A stretch of DNA of 32,493 nt, from positions 1 through 32,493 of the forward strand of contig JBBIIL010000032.1 of assembly GCA_037446495.1 (NCBI GenBank). Direction: 5' to 3'. The notes beneath the pieces are model-generated. The model worked only from the letters and a program-made list of their open reading frames with translations. It was not told the origin of the DNA and ran no database searches. Numbering within the stretch: position 1 is the first letter of the stretch; each line of letters opens with the position of its first letter. This document shows positions 9,452 to 16,474 of this stretch, piece after piece. Source of the DNA: CAIXZV01 sp037446495. GTDB taxonomy: Bacteria > Chloroflexota > Limnocylindria > Limnocylindrales > CSP1-4. A program made the translations under genes and the position numbers.

Positions 9452-11569
9452 CTAGCGGCCCGCGCGATTCCGCGGCGGCGCCGGCATCCGGTGCTCGCCA
9501 TTGACGAGGTAGTGCACGAACCAGTCGCGCACTTGGACCAGGTTCTCTGCGCGCCGGAAGGGCGACCCCGACCTCGTCAGCTCGTGACTCTCATCGGGGA
9601 CGCGCATGAAGCGCACGGGCCGGCGGAGCGACCGCAGCACCGTGAACAGCGCCTCGCCCTGACCGATGGTGCACCGCAGGTCGCGCTCCGCGTGCTGGAT
9701 GAGGAGCGGCGTGTGGACGCTGGCGGCAAGCGAGATCGGCGAGATGGACCGGAAGTAGTCCGGGTCCTCCCACGGCAGCCGCCCGAACTCGATCTGCGCC
9801 CACTCGCCACCCGAGATGTCTCCGGTGAGGAACAGCATCCCCATGTCCACCACCGAGCGACAGGTGATCGCCGCCTTGAAGCGCTGCGTCCGCCCGACGA
9901 TCCAGTTGGTGAGGTAGCCGCCGTACGACCCGCCCGTGACGCCGAGGCGCTCCTGGTCGGCGAGGCCGTCGGCGATCGCCTGGTCGACGCCCGCGATGAC
10001 GTCCGCCATCGGGCCGTCGCCCCAGTCGCCGAGGTTCGCGCGGTTGAACGCCTCGCCGTACCCCTCCGAGCCGCGCGGGTTCGAGGCCAGCACCGAGACG
10101 CCGGACCCCGCGACCACCTGCCACTCGAGCACGGGGCTCCAGCCGTACAGGGTGTGCGGCCCGCCGTGGATCTCGAGGGCCAGCGGCCGGGCTCCCTCGC
10201 CCGACGGGTAGAGCCAGCCCTGGATCCGGCGGCCGTCGCTCTCCCACCAGCGCTCGATCGGCTCGACCCAGGCGATCTCCGCCTGTGCCTCCGCGTTGAG
10301 CGCGGAGACGGCCCGCGCGCTGCGACTCCTGCCGCCCTTCGCCAGGTCGAGGAGGTGGACCTCCGGCAGCTGCGTCGCGGCGGAGGCAACCGCACCGACG
10401 ACGTCCTCGCCCTTCACGGCAACCGCGTCCCAGCCGGAGATGTAGTGTCGTCCCTCGGTGAGGCGCTTGGGCGGCTTGCCGCTCGAGAGCGAGACCCGCC
10501 ACAGCTCGAAGCTGCCGTCGATCGGCGCGGTAAAGAGCACCGCCTTGCCGTCGGCGGTCATCCGCAGCCTCACGGCCTCGCCCTTCACGACGTCGCTGTT
10601 CATGCCCGCGTCGGGCTTGAGGTCGCTGTCGGCGAGCAGGTCGGTCCCGCTCGCGGCATCAGAGCCGTCCGCCGCGAACCGCCAGATGCCCGTGCGGTAG
10701 CCCACACGGGGAAAGCGGTCGCCGGCAGCGATGATCGACTCGCCGTCGCGGGACCACTGCGGCGCCCAGAACCCGGCATCAGCGCCGCCCGCGATGGTGG
10801 TCACCTTGCCGGTTGCCACCTCGACCGTGAACAGCGAACTGCGCTCGTGCAGGTCGGGCGACACGTGGCGGTTGGCGGCGAACGCGATCCGGGCGCCGTC
10901 GGGCGACCACGCGGGCATCGCCTCCGCCGTCGAACCGGCGAGCAGCCGCCGCGCCTCGCCGGTGGCGACGTCCACCAGCCAGAGGTGGGCGTCCTTGTCG
11001 TCCACGAACCCGACGCCATTGAACTGATAGTTGAGCCGGTCGATGTAGCGGTAGTCGGACAGCGGCGTTTCGCCGGGCTTGGGCGGGGCGGGCCGATGGC
11101 GCCGCTTGGCGTCGTCCTCGCGCGAGGCGGCCAGCGATGCCGTCAGCACCGCCAGCGTCCGGCCGTCCGGCGACCACGCGAAGTCGTCCACGCCGCGCGG
11201 CAGGTCAGTCAGCCGGCGCGCCTCGCCGCCACCGAGCGGCAGGAGGTGCACCTGTACCGCGTCATGGCGCGCCTTGTCGCCCTCGAGCGCGGGCTCGTCC
11301 TCGACCTTCGTGCGGCGGTCGGAGAGGAATGCGAGCGTCGTGCCGTCCGGCGAGAACCTGGCGTGGGCGTCCGTCCGCGGCCCGTACGTGACGCGTCGGG
11401 CGGGCGCCGAGCCGTCCACGGGCGCCAGCCAGACCGATGTGCGATAGCCGTCTCGGGCGATCGAGGCGCGGGTCACGGAGAACGCGATCCACCTGCCGTC
11501 GGGCGAGAGGCAGGGGTCGGCCGGGATCTGCAGGCGATACAGGTCGTCGGGCTGGGCAGGACGGGGCAC
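9452..11569 (-). CDS. S9-family serine peptidase (acylaminoacyl-peptidase-like)
   Basis: This 705-residue cytoplasmic peptidase has a TolB/WD40-like beta-propeller with repeated SPDG blades (LSPDGRWIAF, FSPDGTTLAF, WSPDGRTLAV, WSPDGARIAF). A C-terminal hydrolase domain starts near residue 460. The triad is Ser548 (GGSYGGY), Asp630 (AERDLRC) and His662 (DESHEL), with HGGPH as the oxyanion segment. The GTG start at 11569 has a strong ribosome site: GGAGG lies five bases upstream (complement of 11575-11579). It is divergent from the ligase-like gene across a 118-base gap. It is unlike the leaderless genes around it in having a clear leader. Substrates are likely oligopeptides or N-acylated peptides. 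Confidence 0.92.
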   Translation of the reverse strand: MPRPAQPDDLYRLQIPADPCLSPDGRWIAFSVTRASIARDGYRTSVWLAPVDGSAPARRVTYGPRTDAHARFSPDGTTLAFLSDRRTKVEDEPALEGDKARHDAVQVHLLPLGGGEARRLTDLPRGVDDFAWSPDGRTLAVLTASLAASREDDAKRRHRPAPPKPGETPLSDYRYIDRLNYQFNGVGFVDDKDAHLWLVDVATGEARRLLAGSTAEAMPAWSPDGARIAFAANRHVSPDLHERSSLFTVEVATGKVTTIAGGADAGFWAPQWSRDGESIIAAGDRFPRVGYRTGIWRFAADGSDAASGTDLLADSDLKPDAGMNSDVVKGEAVRLRMTADGKAVLFTAPIDGSFELWRVSLSSGKPPKRLTEGRHYISGWDAVAVKGEDVVGAVASAATQLPEVHLLDLAKGGRSRSARAVSALNAEAQAEIAWVEPIERWWESDGRRIQGWLYPSGEGARPLALEIHGGPHTLYGWSPVLEWQVVAGSGVSVLASNPRGSEGYGEAFNRANLGDWGDGPMADVIAGVDQAIADGLADQERLGVTGGSYGGYLTNWIVGRTQRFKAAITCRSVVDMGMLFLTGDISGGEWAQIEFGRLPWEDPDYFRSISPISLAASVHTPLLIQHAERDLRCTIGQGEALFTVLRSLRRPVRFMRVPDESHELTRSGSPFRRAENLVQVRDWFVHYLVNGEHRMPAPPRNRAGR

Positions 11570-11675
11570 GGGGTCCTCCGGTTCGCGCGGGCCGCGGAAC
11601 GCCGGCGAGGCCTCGGCCGGCGGGTCATTGCCGCCAGTCTAGTCCCGGATCGTGCGCCGGCACCGTCGCCCCGTC

Positions 11676-11681
11676 TACCAT
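11676..11681 (+). promoter_or_regulatory. -10 box (TACCAT) of a leaderless promoter
   Basis: TACCAT ends six bases before the GTG at 11688. This supports that start over the in-frame GTG at 11652, which would place the box inside the gene. Confidence 0.4.
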
Positions 11682-11687
11682 CGGCAG

Positions 11688-12410
11688 GTGGCCGACCAGC
11701 TCTCTTTCGGGCTCGACCCCGCGCTGCCCCGTGCGAGCGCAGTGGCGCCGATGTGGGCCGTGCCGCGGCGCGATCCGTTCGACTCGGCGGACCACTTCTT
11801 CGAGCCCACCTGGGGTGGGCAGCGGGTGCTGGCGTTCCTGGAGCCGGGCGGCGGGCTGCGGATCGTGGACGCGGCGGGCACCGACCTGGCGCCGATGCTC
11901 CCGGAGCTGCGCGCGGTGCGGGGCCTGGTGTCGGCGAAGTCCGCGGTCCTCGACGGTGAGCTGGTGGCGGTCGACGGTAGGGGCCGGGCCGACGACGTTG
12001 CCCTCCGGGCGAAGCTCCAGGGGGTCGGCGGGCGGGTTGTGTCGCTGCTGGTGTTCGACCTGCTCCACCACGACGGCACATGGCTGCTGGGCAAGCCGCT
12101 CGAGACGCGCCGGGCGCTGCTCCGCAGGGTGGTCGCCGACGGCGATGCCGCGGTGGTCGTGCCGGTGGTGGCAGGCGAAGGCCGGGCGCTCTACGAAGCG
12201 GTTGCGGGCCAGGGGATCGCGGGCGTGCTGGCGCGGGCACGGACGAGCCCGTACCTGCCCGGCGTTCGAAGCCGGCTGTGGCGGTCGATCGCGGTGCGCG
12301 CCTCCGCCGGGGGCGCGGATGGGCTCGCGCCCGAGCCCGGGGAGGCGCCGGTGCGCGCCGCGGCGCCCGTGCTCACGGTGCTGCGCCGGCTGCCGCTCGA
12401 CTTCGACTGA
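11688..12410 (+). CDS. Degenerate ATP-dependent DNA ligase-like protein (adenylation domain, catalytic lysine lost)
   Basis: The 240-residue protein is co-linear with the adenylation domain of ATP-dependent DNA ligases of the LigD type. The motif I region reads FEPTWGGQRVLAF where active ligases have EPKWDGFR, so the nucleotide-accepting lysine is Thr and the following Asp is Gly. Motif III is preserved (VLDGELVAVDGRG), as is LLVFDLLHHDG. The motif IV region has IAGVLARA instead of EGxVxK. A trace of motif V remains (SRLWRSIAV). The C-terminal OB domain is missing. It cannot self-adenylate as ligases do, yet the frame is open and the promoter looks intact. It may be a structural or DNA- or nucleotide-binding relic. 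No Ku or other repair gene is nearby. The homology is fairly sure; any function is unknown. Confidence 0.75.
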   Translation: MADQLSFGLDPALPRASAVAPMWAVPRRDPFDSADHFFEPTWGGQRVLAFLEPGGGLRIVDAAGTDLAPMLPELRAVRGLVSAKSAVLDGELVAVDGRGRADDVALRAKLQGVGGRVVSLLVFDLLHHDGTWLLGKPLETRRALLRRVVADGDAAVVVPVVAGEGRALYEAVAGQGIAGVLARARTSPYLPGVRSRLWRSIAVRASAGGADGLAPEPGEAPVRAAAPVLTVLRRLPLDFD

Positions 12411-12443
12411 GGCCGACCGTGCCGCACGCGACTCCCTGCTCCG

Positions 12444-13760
12444 CTACCCGCCCCGGATGGCCCGCCAGAACGTGCGAAGTGAGGGCGGCTGCCCGTACAT
12501 CACCACGCCCGCCCGGTACACGCGGATCGCCAGCAGCGTCACCAGCGGCACGGTGAGCACCAGCAGCCCGATCGAAAGGGCCAGCTCCCAGGGCTCCACC
12601 CGACCCACCGCGAGCCGCGACATCATCACGAACGGACTCCACAGCGGGACGTACGAGGCCACCCGGATGAGGCTCGACGTGCTTCCCGACAGCGCCAGCA
12701 CCGCCGGGAAGTACCCCGCCACGGCCGGGATCGACAGCGGCAGCGCCACGGTCTGGAGGTCCTCCTCCCGCGAGAGCAGCGAGCCAGCGCCCGCGTAGAG
12801 CGCGGCGTAGAGCCCGAACCCGAGCACGAAGTACACGATGAATGCGGCCAGCAGCCCGGGCGACAGCGCGGACAGGGAGGCGCCCGTCCCCGAATCTGGG
12901 CCCAGCAGCGCGTCGCCGATCCGGCCCGACGCCAGCAGGGAGAGGATGGCCGGCAGCAGGACCATCGACACCTGCGCCAGTCCGGCCAGCCCGATGCCGA
13001 GGATCTTCCCGACCACCAGCTGCTGCACGGTGGCCGCCGAGATGAGCAGCTCCATCACGCGGCTGGACTTCTCGGCCACCACGCCGGACGCCACCCACAG
13101 CCCGTAGAACACGAGCGTCAGGAACGAGAGCACGACGAAGACGATGCCGACGATGCGGCGGCTGGCGTAGTCGGCGGGGTCGAAGGCGGGCTTGCCGCCG
13201 GCGCCGCCTGACGGGGAGGAGCCAGCGTCGACCACGCTGAACGACGGCGTCACGAAGGGCCGCGTGGCACCCGGGTTCGACTTGGTCCAGTCGAGGACCC
13301 CCACGGCGAACGCGCCTACCTGGAGCAGCTGCGCCTTGTCGGCGCCCAGCGCGCCGATGTTGAAGACCGTGAACCCAAGACCGCCGTCAGCGCCCCGCGT
13401 GATGTCCATCGCCGCGACGATCACGCCATCGCGCACCGACTGGGCGGCCGTCGCCGCGTCTGGGTAGAGGACGAAGTCGAAGGCCTTGGCGCCGCCCGAA
13501 CCGGTGGTCGTCGGCGCGTTGAGGAACGAGTCCATCGTGCCGATCGCGGTGGCGGCCAGCCCGGGCTCGGTGGAGGTCACCGCGATCCGCGAGATCGTCG
13601 CCTTGTCCGCCAGGCGAACCCCCAGCGGGATCAGCGCCACGACCACCGCGAGGCCGGCCAGGAGCAGCGTGGAGAACACGAACGCCCGCGACTTCGTCCG
13701 CTCCGCGAACTCGCGCCGTGCCACCAGCCGGACGTTCCGCCACGTCGCGCCTCGGCTCAT
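12444..13760 (-). CDS. ABC-2 type exporter permease (NatB-like)
   Basis: This 438-residue integral membrane protein starts MSRGATWRNVRLVARREF. It has one N-terminal transmembrane helix (about 26-46), a large outer loop of roughly 170 residues, then five or six helices in the C-terminal half. The motif EKSSRVMELLISA, just after the first C-terminal helix, is typical of ABC-2/NatB permeases. Its ATG at 13760 overlaps the ATPase stop codon by four bases (ATGA), so the two are co-translated and form one transporter. Relatives export sodium, drugs or other compounds, and the substrate cannot be told from sequence. The 3' end converges on the ligase-like gene with a 33-base gap. Confidence 0.9.
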   Translation of the reverse strand: MSRGATWRNVRLVARREFAERTKSRAFVFSTLLLAGLAVVVALIPLGVRLADKATISRIAVTSTEPGLAATAIGTMDSFLNAPTTTGSGGAKAFDFVLYPDAATAAQSVRDGVIVAAMDITRGADGGLGFTVFNIGALGADKAQLLQVGAFAVGVLDWTKSNPGATRPFVTPSFSVVDAGSSPSGGAGGKPAFDPADYASRRIVGIVFVVLSFLTLVFYGLWVASGVVAEKSSRVMELLISAATVQQLVVGKILGIGLAGLAQVSMVLLPAILSLLASGRIGDALLGPDSGTGASLSALSPGLLAAFIVYFVLGFGLYAALYAGAGSLLSREEDLQTVALPLSIPAVAGYFPAVLALSGSTSSLIRVASYVPLWSPFVMMSRLAVGRVEPWELALSIGLLVLTVPLVTLLAIRVYRAGVVMYGQPPSLRTFWRAIRGG

Positions 13761-14704
13761 GACCCACCTTGCGCGATGGGCGCGAGGTGGACGTCCTCGT
13801 CCACGGCATGGCCGACATGGTCGATGAAGACCTGCTCGAGCGATGGGTCGGCGACCTCGAAGTGAAGCACGCGGGCGCCGGCGCCCACCGCCGCGGCGAG
13901 CACCTCGTCGGGCTCGAGGCCCGGCTCCAGCTCCACGGTCGAGCGGTCCATCCCCGCCTGGATCACGCTCGCGCCCTTGACGCCCGCCAGCCACGGCAGC
14001 CGGTGGTCGCCGACCACGGATATGCGCACCATCCTGCGACCCGTGGAGCGGCGGACCTCGCGGAGCGGGCCGCCCACGACCATGCGCCCGCGGTCCACGA
14101 TCGCCACCGACTCGCACAGCGCCTCGGCCACCTCCATCTGATGCGTGGAGAAGACCACGGTGCGGCCGCGCTCCCGCAGCTCAAGGAACGCCTCGCGCAG
14201 GAGGGCCACGTTGACCGGGTCGAGCCCGGTGAACGGCTCGTCCATCAGCAGCACGTCGGGCTCGTGGAGCACGGCGGCGATGAACTGGATCTTCTGCTGG
14301 TTGCCCTTCGAGAGCTGCTCGGCGCGCCGGTTCGCCAGGTCCTCCGCGCGGAACCGGCGCAGCCAGCCGAGCGCCTCGCGGCGGGCGCGGTCCGGCGGCA
14401 TGCCGTGGAGCCCGGCGAAGAACCGGAGCTGGTCGAGGACCCGCATCCGGGGGTAGAGTCCCCGCTCCTCGGGCAGGTAGCCGAACGTCGAGCGGGGCAG
14501 GCGGTGGCTCTCCGTTCCCTGCCACGTCACGGTGCCGCCGTCGGCCTCGAGCACGCCGAGCGTGATCCGCATCGTCGTGGTCTTGCCCGCGCCGTTGGCG
14601 CCCAGGAAGCCGAAGACCTGGCCGGGGGCGACCTCGAACGTGAGGCCGTCGAGCGCGACGACGGACCCGAACCGCTTTTGGAGGTGGTCAACCACGAGCG
14701 CCAT
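13757..14704 (-). CDS. ABC exporter ATP-binding protein (NatA-like)
   Basis: This is a 315-residue ABC ATPase. Walker A is GANGAGKTT near residue 35, the signature motif is the variant LSKGNQQK, and Walker B is VLLMDEPFTGLDP, followed by the H-loop STHQ. The C-terminal extension of about 90 residues is usual for the NatA/CcmA subgroup with DUF4162-like tails. LSKG rather than LSGG is also normal in this subgroup. The ATG at 14704 is selected because TATCCT lies 8 bases before it and the family N-terminus (MALVVDHLQKRFG) starts there. It pairs with the overlapping permease gene. Confidence 0.93.
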   Translation of the reverse strand: MALVVDHLQKRFGSVVALDGLTFEVAPGQVFGFLGANGAGKTTTMRITLGVLEADGGTVTWQGTESHRLPRSTFGYLPEERGLYPRMRVLDQLRFFAGLHGMPPDRARREALGWLRRFRAEDLANRRAEQLSKGNQQKIQFIAAVLHEPDVLLMDEPFTGLDPVNVALLREAFLELRERGRTVVFSTHQMEVAEALCESVAIVDRGRMVVGGPLREVRRSTGRRMVRISVVGDHRLPWLAGVKGASVIQAGMDRSTVELEPGLEPDEVLAAAVGAGARVLHFEVADPSLEQVFIDHVGHAVDEDVHLAPIAQGGS

Positions 14705-14712
14705 GCGGCGCG

Positions 14713-14718
14713 AGGATA
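14713..14718 (-). promoter_or_regulatory. -10 box (TATCCT) of the ABC exporter operon, leaderless
   Basis: On the minus strand TATCCT lies eight bases before the ATPase ATG. It is back-to-back with the DUF1232 promoter in a 52-base divergent gap. Confidence 0.45.
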
Positions 14719-14744
14719 CCGGCCCGCGCCCCCGGCGCCTGTGG

Positions 14745-14750
14745 CACGAT
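14745..14750 (+). promoter_or_regulatory. -10-like box (CACGAT) of a leaderless promoter
   Basis: CACGAT ends six bases before the ATG at 14757. The box is weaker than TAnnnT, but the position matches the other leaderless genes here. Confidence 0.3.
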
Positions 14751-14756
14751 CGGGCC

Positions 14757-15179
14757 ATGGGGCTGAACGTCCTTCTGGCTGCCGCAGCGGCGGTGGTCGC
14801 GCTCTGGATCGCGTGCCTGGTGCTCTTCTGGCTCGCACGGCCGAAGGGCGTCCCGGCGCGCGCGGTGGTGGCCGCCGTCCCCGACCTGCTGCGGCTCCTG
14901 CGCTCACTCGTCGTCGACCCATCCGTCCCGCTCGACGTGCGGATCGTGCTGGTGGCGCTGGTGGCGTGGATCGTGTCGCCCATCGACCTGATCCCGGATT
15001 TCATCCCCGGCCTCGGTCCGATCGACGACGTGGTGGTGGCCGTTGCAGCGCTGCGTTTCGTGCGCCGACGTGTCGGCCTGCCCGACCTGCGTGCCAGGTG
15101 GCGAGGCTCGGACAGGAGCTGGGAGGTGGTCGCGCGGCTCCTGGGCGGGGAGGTGGGGCCGGGAACCCGCGCGGAGTAG
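14757..15179 (+). CDS. DUF1232 (YkvA-like) membrane-associated protein
   Basis: The protein has 140 residues. An N-terminal transmembrane helix (about 4-26) is followed by the DUF1232 core VSPIDLIPDFIPGLGPIDD around residues 80-98, the diagnostic motif. The function of the family is unknown. The ATG at 14757 is chosen because the conserved part begins soon after it and a -10-like box precedes it; the open frame further upstream overlaps the divergent ATPase gene. Its TAG stop is part of the TAGGAT box of the next gene. Confidence 0.85.
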   Translation: MGLNVLLAAAAAVVALWIACLVLFWLARPKGVPARAVVAAVPDLLRLLRSLVVDPSVPLDVRIVLVALVAWIVSPIDLIPDFIPGLGPIDDVVVAVAALRFVRRRVGLPDLRARWRGSDRSWEVVARLLGGEVGPGTRAE

Positions 15180-15182
15180 GAT
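15177..15182 (+). promoter_or_regulatory. -10 box (TAGGAT) overlapping a stop codon
   Basis: TAGGAT begins with the TAG stop of the DUF1232 gene and ends six bases before the ATG at 15189, so the DUF971 gene may have its own leaderless start as well as read-through. Confidence 0.35.
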
Positions 15183-15188
15183 CGACGC

Positions 15189-15599
15189 ATGCAGGACGAC
15201 GCACGGACCCGACCCCTCCGCATCGACGCGGATCGCGCCGCCGGGATCGTCCGCCTCGAGTGGGCGGACGGGCACCTGACGGCGTACGACACGGTGACGC
15301 TGCGCTGGCTGTGCCCCTGCGCCTACTGCCGCGGCGAGGCCGGGCTGCCTGGCTGGCTGGACAGCAATCCGGTGCTCACGCCGGATCAGACGAATCTGGT
15401 CAACATCGCCCTGGTGGGCAACTACGCCGTGCAGCCCATGTGGGGCGACGGTCACGACTCAGGGTTCCACTCGTTCATGCTGCTTCGCGAGCAGTGCCCG
15501 TGCGACGCGTGCGCGGCCGATCGTGCACGCCTTCGGGCGGACGGGGACGGGCCGGCCGGGGATCCACGCAACCGCCACTGGCATGGAGGGAAGGGATGA
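15189..15599 (+). CDS. DUF971 domain-containing protein
   Basis: The 136-residue protein matches DUF971, the fold also found at the N-terminus of gamma-butyrobetaine hydroxylase. It has the paired motif of a first cysteine cluster (LCPCAYCRGE, about residues 41-50) and a central NYAVQPMWGDGHDSGFHSF stretch. The CxCxxC cluster and the His in GDGHDSG match the zinc site of that fold. A second cluster, CPCDAC, follows near residue 102. Stand-alone DUF971 proteins often sit near iron-sulphur or redox genes, which are not seen here. It overlaps the ybjQ-like gene by four bases (ATGA). Confidence 0.85.
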   Translation: MQDDARTRPLRIDADRAAGIVRLEWADGHLTAYDTVTLRWLCPCAYCRGEAGLPGWLDSNPVLTPDQTNLVNIALVGNYAVQPMWGDGHDSGFHSFMLLREQCPCDACAADRARLRADGDGPAGDPRNRHWHGGKG

Positions 15600-15940
15600 T
15601 CATCTCCACGGCACCGTTCATCGCAGGCTTCCGCGTGACCGAGACCAAGGGCCAGGTGTTCGGGCTGGTGGTCCGCAGCCGGGGCCTGGGCGGCAATCTG
15701 ATGGCCGGCCTGCGCTCCATCGGGGGCGGCGAGATCCATGAGTACACGAGCCTGCTCGAGGACACCCGCCGGCAGGCGATCGACCGAATGGTGCAGAACG
15801 CGGCGATGGTCGGCGCCAATGCGCTCATCTCGATGCGCTTCGACTCGTCGGAGCTGGCCGGGACGATGTCCGAGATCGTGGCCTACGGGACCGCGGTCGT
15901 GATCGTGCCCGACGCCGGGGCCGCGCAGCCGGGCGAGTAG
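15596..15940 (+). CDS. YbjQ-family (UPF0145) protein
   Basis: The 114-residue protein matches YbjQ/UPF0145 across its full length. Conserved parts are ITETKG-like RVTETKGQVFG, GLRSIGGGEIHEYT, and GANALISMRFDSS. The family forms small pentamer-like rings; its role is unknown, although it is sometimes described as heavy-metal binding. The ATG at 15596 overlaps the DUF971 stop by four bases and has a good GGAGGG site just upstream, so the two are co-translated. Confidence 0.9.
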   Translation: MIISTAPFIAGFRVTETKGQVFGLVVRSRGLGGNLMAGLRSIGGGEIHEYTSLLEDTRRQAIDRMVQNAAMVGANALISMRFDSSELAGTMSEIVAYGTAVVIVPDAGAAQPGE

Positions 15941-15954
15941 CCTTGGGCGTCATC

Positions 15955-16296
15955 GTGGCGCGAGGGCTGCTGGGCGGCCTCGGCGTGGTCCTGATGGTGG
16001 GTGGGATCGCGCTGATGGCCGTGACCGGGCCCCAGGGCGACCTCGTCGCCGCGCTGTTCGTGTTCCTGCCAGGCGCGGTGCTGGTGGCAGGCGTCCTGCT
16101 CGAGCGCACCCGGTATCGCTCGCTGCACGCCGAGCGCACCGGAGACTTCCACGGCCCGGGCGGCGGCGAGCCGTCGCCTCCCGACGACCGCTTCCGCCCC
16201 ACGGATGAGCGGTTCGTGGACCCGACCACGGGCCTCCCGATGCGCGTCTGGGCGGACCCGGCGACGGGCGACCGGAGGTACGTGGCCGAGGGCTAA
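15955..16296 (+). CDS. Small two-helix membrane protein, unknown
   Basis: I do not recognise a family. The product, about 113 residues from the GTG at 15955, has two hydrophobic helices (about 3-22 and 28-48). An Arg-rich turn follows (LLERTRYRSLHAER), then a Gly/Pro linker and a C-terminal tail with twin DP.TG motifs (VDPTTGLPMRVWADP, then ATGDRRY). The repeated DPTTG/DPATG pattern suggests a small conserved cytoplasmic module rather than random sequence. A TTG at 15943 is an alternative start. TAGCCT at 15938-15943 overlaps the stop of the YbjQ gene and could be a -10 box. Confidence 0.6.
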   Translation: MARGLLGGLGVVLMVGGIALMAVTGPQGDLVAALFVFLPGAVLVAGVLLERTRYRSLHAERTGDFHGPGGGEPSPPDDRFRPTDERFVDPTTGLPMRVWADPATGDRRYVAEG

Positions 16297-16392
16297 CGGG
16301 CGGCCACGCCACCCTGTCCGGTCGACCCGGCAGGTGCGGTCCGGCAGCCTTCGGAGGGCAGCACGGCCCTCGGGAAGTTCGCGCGCGCGTGG

Positions 16393-16398
16393 TATGCT
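16393..16398 (+). promoter_or_regulatory. -10 box (TATGCT) upstream of ppk
   Basis: The 178-base gap before ppk contains TATGCT, the same hexamer as the deoC -10. It would give a leader of about 70 bases before the ATG at 16475, which has a short GAGG site. The alternating CG run just upstream leaves no recognisable -35. I see no PHO-box-like heptamers in this gap. Confidence 0.4.
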
Positions 16399-16474
16399 CC
16401 CGCACCCATCAGGGACGGGCTGACGACCTCGGCGTGCGCCGCGGGCTGGCCCCCGACACCACCGCTGAGGACGC

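Noticed and set aside
9329..11959. Open frame of 876 codons on the plus strand
   Set aside because: It lies antisense to a complete S9 peptidase with an intact catalytic triad. Its translation is Arg/Gly/Ala/Pro-rich with no recognisable domain, as expected for a shadow frame in very GC-rich DNA.
13761..14117. Upstream extension of the ABC permease frame
   Set aside because: It lies inside the ATPase gene. The ATG at 13760 forms an ATGA overlap with the ATPase stop.
14705..15292. Upstream extension of the ABC ATPase frame
   Set aside because: The ATPase family N-terminus begins at the ATG at 14704. The extension would overlap two plus-strand genes and has Arg/Ser/Thr-rich shadow composition.
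16297..16474. PHO boxes upstream of ppk1
   Set aside because: I looked for GTTnAC heptamers with 11-base spacing and found none. Only a TATGCT -10 box is visible.
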